In this document: piece by piece, positions 6,261 to 18,780 of the stretch
Layout: every line of letters begins with the position of its first letter
Position numbering within the stretch: position 1 is the stretch's first letter
DNA from: Hydractinia symbiolongicarpus
Taxonomy: Eukaryota; Cnidaria; Hydrozoa; Anthoathecata; Hydractiniidae
Assembly: GCF_029227915.1 (NCBI RefSeq)
Contig: NC_079877.1
Location: forward strand, 4,094,001-4,158,000
Reading direction: 5' to 3'
Length of the DNA: 64,000 nucleotides
The notes under the pieces: generated by a model
Told to the model about the DNA's origin: nothing
Database searches by the model: none
Seen by the model: only the letters and a program-made list of their open reading frames with translations
Program-made: the position numbers and the translations under genes

Positions 6261-9200
6261 TTCAATTTCAATGAATATGAAACAAAAGAGCTAAATTCCA
6301 TCAGAAGGATGCGTTGCCAATCCTAGATCATTGGATTGTTCATTATACGACGTTCTGACAATGTCTTGTTGTTTTAGATAACTCACATGTCGAAACTATT
6401 TTTGTTGCGTACTACATCACATCTAGAAGGTGTCCATTCACACAAGACACGGTCGATTTTGCGGATTTAAGTACCAATACGCGCTGCATCGTGCGCCTTT
6501 TTTGTCAGGGATGAAGAGATAAAAAAAAAGAATTTTCTAATATGCTTCAAAATTTACGTCAACGTAACCCTGTTTTGACAACTAGGGATACGTTTCCCTG
6601 TTTAACATGCTATTAACATTTCTTATTAAGAACAATGCTGGAGATGAGTAGTCGAAATGAAATACGTGCGTTTAACGTCACTGCTTCAATTGGACGTTAA
6701 GTATTTTTATCCCATGACTTTTCATTAATGCCCCTGCGCTGTCATTTATATACCCTCGATAACGGCTTGGTTATAAACGGCACTAGCGGGCCTTATACAG
6801 TATTATTTACTGATAGCTATTTTAAATCAGTATATACGGGAAATCCACAGCACTGATTGGGTAAATGCCTCAACGACGAGCTTCATACAGCCCGGTGCAA
6901 CTTTTGACCTTGTAACATACATATTAATAACTATAAATGCATACAAATAACATTGGAAAAAATAGCCAAACACATCCACACTGAAAAATGAAGTTGCAGT
7001 AAATCCTAAATCACGATTCACTCCGTCAGAATCAGAAAAACATGTTCCACGTTCGGTGTCGCAGATAAAAGAAAATGCTTTTAAAAACATTAACAGCACA
7101 ATGAAAAACAAGCAAAACAACGTCGAATTTATGTGATAAACATGTATTTGAAAAATTGAAACAATAAAACTCAAATGGAAAGTTCTCTATTTTTTTTACA
7201 ACCTTGTCATCTTACGAGAAATATTACTCTCGGTCAGCGTAGCGACCTCGCATGTTCGGTCTATGCTTTTGACCTCGCATAAACTTTCTCGGTACAGATA
7301 GACAAGTTATTTTATGTTGTATTAATAACGCCCGCAAAAGTAGCCTTTTTGTATTTAGATTTATGCTTTCCGTATCCGCCCTGACATTTTTGACTATCAA
7401 AATTGTGGCTCCGAATGAGACAGAATTGCCAAGTTGACAAAGTAGCAAAAAACGGCTTTATCCGGTTAAAAACGCCTTGGATAGAAATGCTCACGCCACG
7501 CTTGCACGGTTGCATTGCGATTCTGGGTATGGCGGCGCCAGAAGATTTCAGGCTTTACTAAATAACGCTTACTACTCCTTTCATCAAATACGGACACTCA
7601 AGGCACCCTATGCAATAATTCAAATGTGTTTGGCTGCAGCGACATGACAAAAAGAAAATTGGCAGTCAAATCATTCATCTCCTACTGGATCTTATTGGGA
7701 AGGAAAAGTTCATATATTAGAGGTATTTATTTGACAACATATTTTTACAACAATGAGTACACTAAAGTTCGCATATAATCTTCCGAAGGTCCTCGTATCT
7801 AAACGAAAGGAAGTACATATTAAGCTCGTGGCCCGAAATGACTTGCTTACAAAAGTGTTCGCGACTTTTACCTCATCGGTAATAACACCATGGCCCACGA
7901 CCGGGCAATGAATTATAGCAGCAACCTCTTTTCATGCATTCGAATTCTGTTATACCAGGATAGCCGCAGTCGTCACGTTCTGTTGCTTTGCGCAGACATT
8001 TTTCTAACGAAAATTCAACACAAACCAGCAGTAAAAACTTTAAGGATCGCGCATTATGTTATTTTGCGACGAATGTGGAGAGCGTACTTCTATGCTTACC
8101 TAGGCGGTGGTAGCACCACGGTCCACTTTGGTTTAGCAATTCACTATAACAACAGCCTTTCTTCTCGCATGCCCGCTTCGTTATGCTTGGATAACCACAA
8201 TCATGACGTCTTGTTGCTGCTATTTTCCGGCATTTTTCTAAAATTACGGATGGAAGAGTACACAATGCTTTCAAAATACCTAATCAGTAAGAGCGGAACA
8301 ACTTACCTTGCCTGTAATAACACCACGGTCCCTTTTCCTTGATCGCGTTGTAACAGCATCCTTTTTTGACGCAATCTGATTTGCTTATCCCAGGGTAACC
8401 ACAATCTTCACGTTTGTTTGCTTCAATCATGGGACAGTTTGCTAGAGTATTTTGAGAAATAATTAGTGGCCCAAATTGTCAGTGTTAATGCCGAAAACAT
8501 AGTCGAAAATTTACCTTTTCGATGATAACACCACGGGCCAGCCACCTTTAATTCGCCATAACAACATCCCTTTCTCAAGCAATCCAACGGACTAATTCCA
8601 TGGTAGCCACAATCAACGCGCATTGACGCCTTTATGTTTCGACATTTTGCTATTACGAAACAAATTAGGTAGATTCACAACTAAAATGCAATGACAATCC
8701 CCTCAAGTGTAAGAAGCCGTATTACCTCCACATGTGTTGCAAAGCCTTGGGCAATGACTGGAAACGATTTTCTTTGAACAACTAGTTGATCTAACCACAG
8801 AGCACAAGATATTTCTGTTGCTGCAAACTCTTGTAGCTGAAAAATTAAGAACAAATGCAATTTTTTTATTATTGCGACGAAACATTGACGGCAATTGCAA
8901 TGAAGAAGCATTAAAATACCTGTGGCAGCGGCAAAAGCCAAAACAACAAAACAAATCACGTAAATCTGATATTTCCTCATGATTCCGGCTCTTATTTCGT
9001 CGGTGCGCGAATCGTATTAGTCCAATTCATGTCAAAGCCTTCTTTATACGCTCTTTTCTCTCTAATTACTGTAATTAATGAGTGCTTATAATCAAGATGG
9101 CCGTTTACAAATTACAACGTAAATTCGCCTCCGGGGAAGATATTGTGCATGTAGCATTCACCGTTTAAACTCTTGTGGGTTTCGCTTTGAAATATGTTGA

Positions 9201-9390
9201 CACGGTCTATGAAGATCATTGTTGATTGTTGAATAAACGGAAGGTTTTTATCGGAGTGGTGTAGGACTAGGGTGCACACGAATCACACACGAGTTATTCT
9301 TGTCTTCGGTGACCAAACCAACAATTCCCAATCATACATGCGTGTTATACTTTCAAGAGATCGTTCTTTCGCGGTGAAGGTGATATTCCC
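6261..9390 (-). repeat. Repeat unit 3 (3,130 bp)
   Basis: Shares T 7457 and A 7470 with unit 2, so units 2 and 3 are close sisters. Private bases: T 6866 in the spacer, T 8187 in exon 5 (Gly165 to Ser), T 8698 in intron 2. Confidence 0.95.
7873..8980 (-). CDS. Secreted ShKT-trefoil protein, copy 3 (Gly165Ser)
   Basis: Exons in transcript order: 8980-8920, 8836-8726, 8649-8515, 8441-8307, 8237-8100, 8003-7873. One missense change from consensus: GGC to AGC at 8187 turns the CGYPGI core of trefoil 3 into CGYPSI. This Gly is the same in all four trefoils of the gene and common in the family, so the fold of trefoil 3 may be weakened; a Ser there is small, so this is uncertain. Intron 2 has a private T at 8698. 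Splice sites are intact. Confidence 0.87.
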
Positions 9391-12300
9391 TTCAATTTCA
9401 ATGAATATGAAACAAAAGAGCTAAATTCCATCAGAAGGATGCGTTGCCAATCCTAGATCATTGGATTGTTCATTATACGACGTTCTGACAATGTCTTGTT
9501 GTTTTAGATAACTCACATGTCGAAACTATTTTTGTTGCGTACTACATCACATCTAGAAGGTGTCCATTCACACAAGACACGGTCGATTTTGCGGATTTAA
9601 GTACCAATACGCGCTGCATCGTGCGCCTTTTTTGTCAGAGATGAAGAGATAAAAAAAAAGAATTTTCTAATATGCTTCAAAATTTACGTCAACGTAACCC
9701 TGTTTTGACAACTAGGGATACGTTTCCCTGTTTAACATGCTATTAACATTTCTTATTAAGAACAATGCTGGAGATGAGTAGTCGAAATGAAATACGTGCG
9801 TTTAACGTCACTGCTTCAATTGGACGTTAAGTATTTTTATCCCATGACTTTTCATTAATGCCCCTGCGCTGTCATTTATATACCCTCGATAACGGCTTGG
9901 TTATAAACGGCACTAGCGGGCCTTATACAGTATTATTTACTGATAGCTATTTTAAATCAGTATATACGGGAAATCCACAGCACTGATTGGGTAAAAGCCT
10001 CAACGACGAGCTTCATACAGCCCGGTGCAACTTTTGACCTTGTAACATACATATTAATAACTATAAATGCATACAAATAACATTGGAAAAAATAGCCAAA
10101 CACATCCACACTGAAAAATGAAGTTGCAGTAAATCCTAAATCACGATTCACTCCGTCAGAATCAGAAAAACATGTTCCACGTTCGGTGTCGCAGATAAAA
10201 GAAAATGCTTTTAAAAACATTAACAGCACAATGAAAAACAAGCAAAACAACGTCGAATTTATGTGATAAACATGTATTTGAAAAATTGAAACAATAAAAC
10301 TCAAATGGAAAGTTCTCTATTTTTTTTACAACCTTGTCATCTTACGAGAAATATTACTCTCGGTCAGCGTAGCGACCTCGCATGTTCGGTCTATGCTTTT
10401 GACCTCGCATAAACTTTCTCGGTACAGATAGACAAGTTATTTTATGTTGTATTAATAACGCCCGCAAAAGTAGCCTTTTTGTATTTAGATTTATGCTTTC
10501 CGTATCCGCCCTGACATTTTTGACTATCAAAATTGTGGCTCCGAATGAGACAGAATTGCCAAGTTGACAAAGTAGCAAAAAACGGCATTATCCGGTTAAT
10601 AACGCCTTGGATAGAAATGCTCACGCCACGCTTGCACGGTTGCATTGCGATTCTGGGTATGGCGGCGCCAGAAGATTTCAGGCTTTACTAAATAACGCTT
10701 ACTACTCCTTTCATCAAATACGGACACTCAAGGCACCCTATGCAATAATTCAAATGTGTTTGGCTGCAGCGACATGACAAAAAGAAAATTGGCAGTCAAA
10801 TCATTCATCTCCTACTGGATCTTATTGGGAAGGAAAAGTTCATATATTAGAGGTATTTATTTGACAACATATTTTTACAACAATGAGTACACTAAAGTTC
10901 GCATATAATCTTCCGAAGGTCCTCGTATCTAAACGAAAGGAAGTACATATTAAGCTCGTGGCCCGAAATGACTTGCTTACAAAAGTGTTCGCAACTTTTA
11001 CCTCATCGGTAATAACACCATGGCCCACGACCGGGCAATGAATTATAGCAGCAACCTCTTTTCATGCATTCGAATTCTGTTATACCAGGATAGCCGCAGT
11101 CGTCACGTTCTGTTGCTTTGCGCAGACATTTTTCTAACGAAAATTCAACACAAACCAGCAGTAAAAACTTTAAGGATCGCGCATTATGTTATTTTGCGAC
11201 GAATGTGGAGAGCGTACTTCTATGCTTACCTAGGCGGTGGTAGCACCACGGTCCACTTTGGTTTAGCAATTCACTATAACAACAGCCTTTCTTCTCGCAT
11301 GCCCGCTTCGTTATGCCTGGATAACCACAATCATGACGTCTTGTTGCTGCTATTTTCCGGCATTTTTCTAAAATTACGGATGGAAGAGTACACAATGCTT
11401 TCAAAATACCTAATCAGTAAGAGCGGAACAACTTACCTTGCCTGTAATAACACCACGGTCCCTTTTCCTTGATCGCGTTGTAACAGCATCCTTTTTTGAC
11501 GCAATCTGATTTGCTTATCCCAGGGTAACCACAATCTTCACGTTTGTTTGCTTCAATCATGGGACAGTTTGCTAGAGTATTTTGAGAAATAATTAGTGGC
11601 CCAAATTGTCAGTGTTAATGCCGAAAACATAGTCGAAAATTTACCTTTTCGATGATAACACCACGGGCCAGCCACCTTTAATTCGCCATAACAACATCCC
11701 TTTCTCAAGCAATCCAACGGACTAATTCCATGGTAGCCACAATCAACGCGCATTGACGCCTTTATGTTTCGACATTTTGCTATTACGAAACAAATTAGGT
11801 AGATTCACAACTAAAATGCAATGACAACCCCCTCAAGTGTAAGAAGCCGTATTACCTCCACATGTGTTGCAAAGCCTTGGGCAATGACTGGAAACGATTT
11901 TCTTTGAACAACTAGTTGATCTAACCACAGAGCACAAGATATTTCTGTTGCTGCAAACTCTTGTAGCTGAAAAATTAAGAACAAATGCAATTTTTTTATT
12001 ATTGCGACGAAACATTGACGGCAATTGCAATGAAGAAGCATTAAAATACCTGTGGCAGCGGCAAAAGCCAAAACAACAAAACAAATCACGTAAATCTGAT
12101 ATTTCCTCATGATTCCGGCTCTTATTTCGTCGGTGCGCGAATCGTATTAGTCCAATTCATGTCAAAGCCTTCTTTATACGCTCTTTTCTCTCTAATTACT
12201 GTAATTAATGAGTGCTTATAATCAAGATGGCCGTTTACAAATTACAACGTAAATTCGCCTCCGGGGAAGATATTGTGCATGTAGCATTCACCGTTTAAAC

Positions 12301-12520
12301 TCTTGTGGGTTTCGCTTTGAAATATGTTGACACGGTCTATGAAGATCATTGTTGATTGTTGAATAAACGGAAGGTTTTTATCGGAGTGGTGTAGGACTAG
12401 GGTGCACACGAATCACACACGAGTTATTCTTGTCTTCGGTGACCAAACCAACAATTCCCAATCATACATGCGTGTTATACTTTCAAGAGATCGTTCTTTC
12501 GCGGTGAAGGTGATATTCCC
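9391..12520 (-). repeat. Repeat unit 4 (3,130 bp)
   Basis: A at 9639 (u249), shared with units 6, 7 and 19; private A at 10993, just downstream of the stop codon. Confidence 0.95.
11003..12110 (-). CDS. Secreted ShKT-trefoil protein, copy 4 (consensus)
   Basis: Exons in transcript order: 12110-12050, 11966-11856, 11779-11645, 11571-11437, 11367-11230, 11133-11003. No coding difference from copy 2 was seen. The only nearby change is A at 10993, ten bases beyond the stop, in the presumed 3' UTR. Confidence 0.87.
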
Positions 12521-15500
12521 TTCAATTTCAATGAATATGAAACAAAAGAGCTAAATTCCATCAGAAGGATGCGTTGCCAATCCTAGATCATTGGATTGTT
12601 CATTATACGACGTTCTGACAATGTCTTGTTGTTTTAGATAACTCACATGTCGAAACTATTTTTGTTGCGTACTACATCACATCTAGAAGGTGTCCATTCA
12701 CACAAGACACGGTCGATTTTGCGGATTTAAGTACCAATACGCGCTGCATCGTGCGCCTTTTTTGTCAGGGATGAAGAGATAAAAAAAAAGAATTTTCTAA
12801 TATGCTTCAAAATTTACGTCAACGTAACCCTGTTTTGACAACTAGGGATACGTTTCCCTGTTTAACATGCTATTAACATTTCTTATTAAGAACAATGCTG
12901 GAGATGAGTAGTCGAAATGAAATACGTGCGTTTAACGTCACTGCTTCAATTGGACGTTAAGTATTTTTATCCCATGACTTTTCATTAATGCCCCTGCGCT
13001 GTCATTTATATACCCTCGATAACGGCTTGGTTATAAACGGCACTAGCGGGCCTTATACAGTATTATTTACTGATAGCTATTTTAAATCAGTATATACGGG
13101 AAATCCACAGCACTGATTGGGTAAAAGCCTCAACGACGAGCTTCATACAGCCCGGAGCAACTTTTGACCTTGTAACATACATATTAATAACTATAAATGC
13201 ATACAAATAACATTGGAAAAAATAGCCAAACACATCCACACTGAAAAATGAAGTTGCAGTAAATCCTAAATCACGATTCACTCCGTCAGAATCAGAAAAA
13301 CATGTTCCACGTTCGGTGTCGCAGATAAAAGAAAATGCTTTTAAAAACATTAACAGCACAATGAAAAACAAGCAAAACAACGTCGAATTTATGTGATAAA
13401 CATGTATTTGAAAAATTGAAACAATAAAACTCAAATGGAAAGTTCTCTATTTTTTTTACAACCTTGTCATCTTACGAGAAATATTACTCTCGGTCAGCGT
13501 AGCGACCTCGCATGTTCGGTCTATGCTTTTGACCTCGCATAAACTTTCTCGGTACAGATAGACAAGTTATTTTATGTTGTATTAATAACGCCCGCAAAAG
13601 TAGCCTTTTTGTATTTAGATTTATGCTTTCCGTATCCGCCCTGACATTTTTGACTATCAAAATTGTGGCTCCGAATGAGACAGAATTGCCAAGTTGACAA
13701 AGTAGCAAAAAACGGCATTATCCGGTTAATAACGCCTTGGATAGAAATGCTCACGCCACGCTTGCACGGTTGCATTGCGATTCTGGGTATGGCGGCGCCA
13801 GAAGATTTCAGGCTTTACTAAATAACGCTTACTACTCCTTTCATCAAATACGGACACTCAAGGCACCCTATGCAATAATTCAAATGTGTTTGGCTGCAGC
13901 GACATGACAAAAAGAAAATTGGCAGTCAAATCATTCATCTCCTACTGGATCTTATTGGGAAGGAAAAGTTCATATATTAGAGGTATTTATTTGACAACAT
14001 ATTTTTACAACAATGAGTACACTAAAGTTCGCATATAATCTTCCGAAGGTCCTCGTATCTAAACGAAAGGAAGTACATATTAAGCTCGTGGCCCGAAATG
14101 ACTTGCTTACAAAAGTGTTCGCGACTTTTACCTCATCGGTAATAACACCATGGCCCACGACCGGGCAATGAATTATAGCAGCAACCTCTTTTCATGCATT
14201 CGAATTCTGTTATGCCAGGATAGCCGCAGTCGTCACGTTCTGTTGCTTTGCGCAGACATTTTTCTAACGAAAATTCAACACAAACCAGCAGTAAAAACTT
14301 TAAGGATCGCGCATTATGTTATTTTGCGACGAATGTGGAGAGCGTACTTCTATGCTTACCTAGGCGGTGGTAGCACCACGGTCCACTTTGGTTTAGCAAT
14401 TCACTATAACAACAGCCTTTCTTCTCGCATGCCCGCTTCGTTATGCCTGGATAACCACAATCATGACGTCTTGTTGCTGCTATTTTCCGGCATTTTTCTA
14501 AAATTACGGATGGAAGAGTACACAATGCTTTCAAAATACCTAATCAGTAAGAGCGGAACAACTTACCTTGCCTGTAATAACACCACGGTCCCTTTTCCTT
14601 GATCGCGTTGTAACAGCATCCTTTTTTGACGCAATCTGATTTGCTTATCCCAGGGTAACCACAATCTTCACGTTTGTTTGCTTCAATCATGGGACAGTTT
14701 GCTAGAGTATTTTGAGAAATAATTAGTGGCCCAAATTGTCAGTGTTAATGCCGAAAACATAGTCGAAAATTTACCTTTTCGATGATAACACCACGGGCCA
14801 GCCACCTTTAATTCGCCATAACAACATCCCTTTCTCAAGCAATCCAACGGACTAATTCCATGGTAGCCACAATCAACGCGCATTGACGCCTTTATGTTTC
14901 GACATTTTGCTATTACGAAACAAATTAGGTAGATTCACAACTAAAATGCAATGACAACCCCCTCAAGTGTAAGAAGCCGTATTACCTCCACATGTGTTGC
15001 AAAGCCTTGGGCAATGACTGGAAACGATTTTCTTTGAACAACTAGTTGATCTAACCACAGAGCACAAGATATTTCTGTTGCTGCAAACTCTTGTAGCTGA
15101 AAAGTTAAGAACAAATGCAATTTTTTTATTATTGCGACGAAACATTGACGGCAATTGCAATGAAGAAGCATTAAAATACCTGTGGCAGCGGCAAAAGCCA
15201 AAACAACAAAACAAATCACGTAAATCTGATATTTCCTCATGATTCCGGCTCTTATTTCGTCGGTGCGCGAATCGTATTAGTCCAATTCATGTCAAAGCCT
15301 TCTTTATACGCTCTTTTCTCTCTAATTACTGTAATTAATGAGTGCTTATAATCAAGATGGCCGTTTACAAATTACAACGTAAATTCGCCTCCGGGGAAGA
15401 TATTGTGCATGTAGCATTCACCGTTTAAACTCTTGTGGGTTTCGCTTTGAAATATGTTGACACGGTCTATGAAGATCATTGTTGATTGTTGAATAAACGG

Positions 15501-15650
15501 AAGGTTTTTATCGGAGTGGTGTAGGACTAGGGTGCACACGAATCACACACGAGTTATTCTTGTCTTCGGTGACCAAACCAACAATTCCCAATCATACATG
15601 CGTGTTATACTTTCAAGAGATCGTTCTTTCGCGGTGAAGGTGATATTCCC
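12521..15650 (-). repeat. Repeat unit 5 (3,130 bp)
   Basis: Private bases: A 13156 in the spacer, G 14214 (synonymous, exon 6), G 15104 in the pyrimidine tract of intron 1. It has G at u249, although units 4 and 6 on either side have A. Confidence 0.95.
14133..15240 (-). CDS. Secreted ShKT-trefoil protein, copy 5 (consensus protein)
   Basis: Exons in transcript order: 15240-15180, 15096-14986, 14909-14775, 14701-14567, 14497-14360, 14263-14133. One synonymous change, GGT to GGC (Gly210) at 14214 in exon 6. G at 15104 replaces a T with C on the coding strand in the pyrimidine tract of intron 1, which keeps it pyrimidine. Confidence 0.87.
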
Positions 15651-18600
15651 TTCAATTTCAATGAATATGAAACAAAAGAGCTAAATTCCATCAGAAGGAT
15701 GCGTTGCCAATCCTAGATCATTGGATTGTTCATTATACGACGTTCTGACAATGTCTTGTTGTTTTAGATAACTCACATGTCGAAACTATTTTTGTTGCGT
15801 ACTACATCACATCTAGAAGGTGTCCATTCACACAAGACACGGTCGATTTTGCGGATTTAAGTACCAATACGCGCTGCATCGTGCGCCTTTTTTGTCAGAG
15901 ATGAAGAGATAAAAAAAAAGAATTTTCTAATATGCTTCAAAATTTACGTCAACGTAACCCTGTTTTGACAACTAGGGATACGTTTCCCTGTTTAACATGC
16001 TATTAACATTTCTTATTAAGAACAATGCTGGAGATGAGTAGTCGAAATGAAATACGTGCGTTTAACGTCACTGCTTCAATTGGACGTTAAGTATTTTTAT
16101 CCCATGACTTTTCATTAATGCCCCTGCGCTGTCATTTATATACCCTCGATAACGGCTTGGTTATAAACGGCACTAGCGGGCCTTATACAGTATTATTTAC
16201 TGATAGCTATTTTAAATCAGTATATACGGGAAATCCACAGCACTGATTGGGTAAAAGCCTCAACGACGAGCTTCATACAGCCCGGTGCAACTTTTGACCT
16301 TGTAACATACATATTAATAACTATAAATGCATACAAATAACATTGGAAAAAATAGCCAAACACATCCACACTGAAAAATGAAGTTGCAGTAAATCCTAAA
16401 TCACGATTCACTCCGTCAGAATCAGAAAAACATGTTCCACGTTCGGTGTCGCAGATAAAAGAAAATGCTTTTAAAAACATTAACAGCACAATGAAAAACA
16501 AGCAAAACAACGTCGAATTTATGTGATAAACATGTATTTGAAAAATTGAAACAATAAAACTCAAATGGAAAGTTCTCTATTTTTTTTACAACCTTGTCAT
16601 CTTACGAGAAATATTACTCTCGGTCAGCGTAGCGACCTCGCATGTTCGGTCTATGCTTTTGACCTCGCATAAACTTTCTCGGTACAGATAGACAAGTTAT
16701 TTTATGTTGTATTAATAACGCCCGCAAAAGTAGCCTTTTTGTATTTAGATTTATGCTTTCCGTATCCGCCCTGACATTTTTGACTATCAAAATTGTGGCT
16801 CCGAATGAGACAGAATTGCCAAGTTGACAAAGTAGCAAAAAACGGCATTATCCGGTTAATAACGCCTTGGATAGAAATGCTCACGCCACGCTTGCACGGT
16901 TGCATTGCGATTCTGGGTATGGCGGCGCCAGAAGATTTCAGGCTTTACTAAATAACGCTTACTACTCCTTTCATCAAATACGGACACTCAAGGCACCCTA
17001 TGCAATAATTCAAATGTGTTTGGCTGCAGCGACATGACAAAAAGAAAATTGGCAGTCAAATCATTCATCTCCTACTGGATCTTATTGGGAAGGAAAAGTT
17101 CATATATTAGAGGTATTTATTTGACAACATATTTTTACAACAATGAGTACACTAAAGTTCGCATATAATCTTCCGAAGGTCCTCGTATCTAAACGAAAGG
17201 AAGTACATATTAAGCTCGTGGCCCGAAATGACTTGCTTACAAAAGTGTTCGCGACTTTTACCTCATCGGTAATAACACCATGGCCCACGACCGGGCAATG
17301 AATTATAGCAGCAACCTCTTTTCATGCATTCGAATTCTGTTATACCAGGATAGCCGCAGTCGTCACGTTCTGTTGCTTTGCGCAGACATTTTTCTAACGA
17401 AAATTCAACACAAACCAGCAGTAAAAACTTTAAGGATCGCGCATTATGTTATTTTGCGACGAATGTGGAGAGCGTACTTCTATGCTTACCTAGGCGGTGG
17501 TAGCACCACGGTCCACTTTGGTTTAGCAATTCACTATAACAACAGCCTTTCTTCTCGCATGCCCGCTTCGTTATGCCTGGATAACCACAATCATGACGTC
17601 TTGTTGCTGCTATTTTCCGGCATTTTTCTAAAATTACGGATGAAAGAGTACACAATGCTTTCAAAATACCTAATCAGTAAGAGCGGAACAACTTACCTTG
17701 CCTGTAATAACACCACGGTCCCTTTTCCTTGATCGCGTTGTAACAGCATCCTTTTTTGACGCAATCTGATTTGCTTATCCCAGGGTAACCACAATCTTCA
17801 CGTTTGTTTGCTTCAATCATGGGACAGTTTGCTAGAGTATTTTGAGAAATAATTAGTGGCCCAAATTGTCAGTGTTAATGCCGAAAACATAGTCGAAAAT
17901 TTACCTTTTCGATGATAACACCACGGGCCAGCCACCTTTAATTCGCCATAACAACATCCCTTTCTCAAGCAATCCAACGGACTAATTCCATGGTAGCCAC
18001 AATCAACGCGCATTGACGCCTTTATGTTTCGACATTTTGCTATTACGAAACAAATTAGGTAGATTCACAACTAAAATGCAATGACAACCCCCTCAAGTGT
18101 AAGAAGCCGTATTACCTCCACATGTGTTGCAAAGCCTTGGGCAATGACTGGAAACGATTTTCTTTGAACAACTAGTTGATCTAACCACAGAGCACAAGAT
18201 ATTTCTGTTGCTGCAAACTCTTGTAGCTGAAAAATTAAGAACAAATGCAATTTTTTTATTATTGCGACGAAACATTGACGGCAATTGCAATGAAGAAGCA
18301 TTAAAATACCTGTGGCAGCGGCAAAAGCCAAAACAACAAAACAAATCACGTAAATCTGATATTTCCTCATGATTCCGGCTCTTATTTCGTCGGTGCGCGA
18401 ATCGTATTAGTCCAATTCATGTCAAAGCCTTCTTTATACGCTCTTTTCTCTCTAATTACTGTAATTAATGAGTGCTTATAATCAAGATGGCCGTTTACAA
18501 ATTACAACGTAAATTCGCCTCCGGGGAAGATATTGTGCATGTAGCATTCACCGTTTAAACTCTTGTGGGTTTCGCTTTGAAATATGTTGACACGGTCTAT

Positions 18601-18780
18601 GAAGATCATTGTTGATTGTTGAATAAACGGAAGGTTTTTATCGGAGTGGTGTAGGACTAGGGTGCACACGAATCACACACGAGTTATTCTTGTCTTCGGT
18701 GACCAAACCAACAATTCCCAATCATACATGCGTGTTATACTTTCAAGAGATCGTTCTTTCGCGGTGAAGGTGATATTCCC
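15651..18780 (-). repeat. Repeat unit 6 (3,130 bp)
   Basis: A at 15899 (u249 variant) and private A at 17643 in intron 4. Coding sequence is consensus. Confidence 0.95.
17263..18370 (-). CDS. Secreted ShKT-trefoil protein, copy 6 (consensus)
   Basis: Exons in transcript order: 18370-18310, 18226-18116, 18039-17905, 17831-17697, 17627-17490, 17393-17263. Coding sequence is consensus. A at 17643 lies in intron 4, sixteen bases before exon 5, and changes a C to T on the coding strand. Confidence 0.87.
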
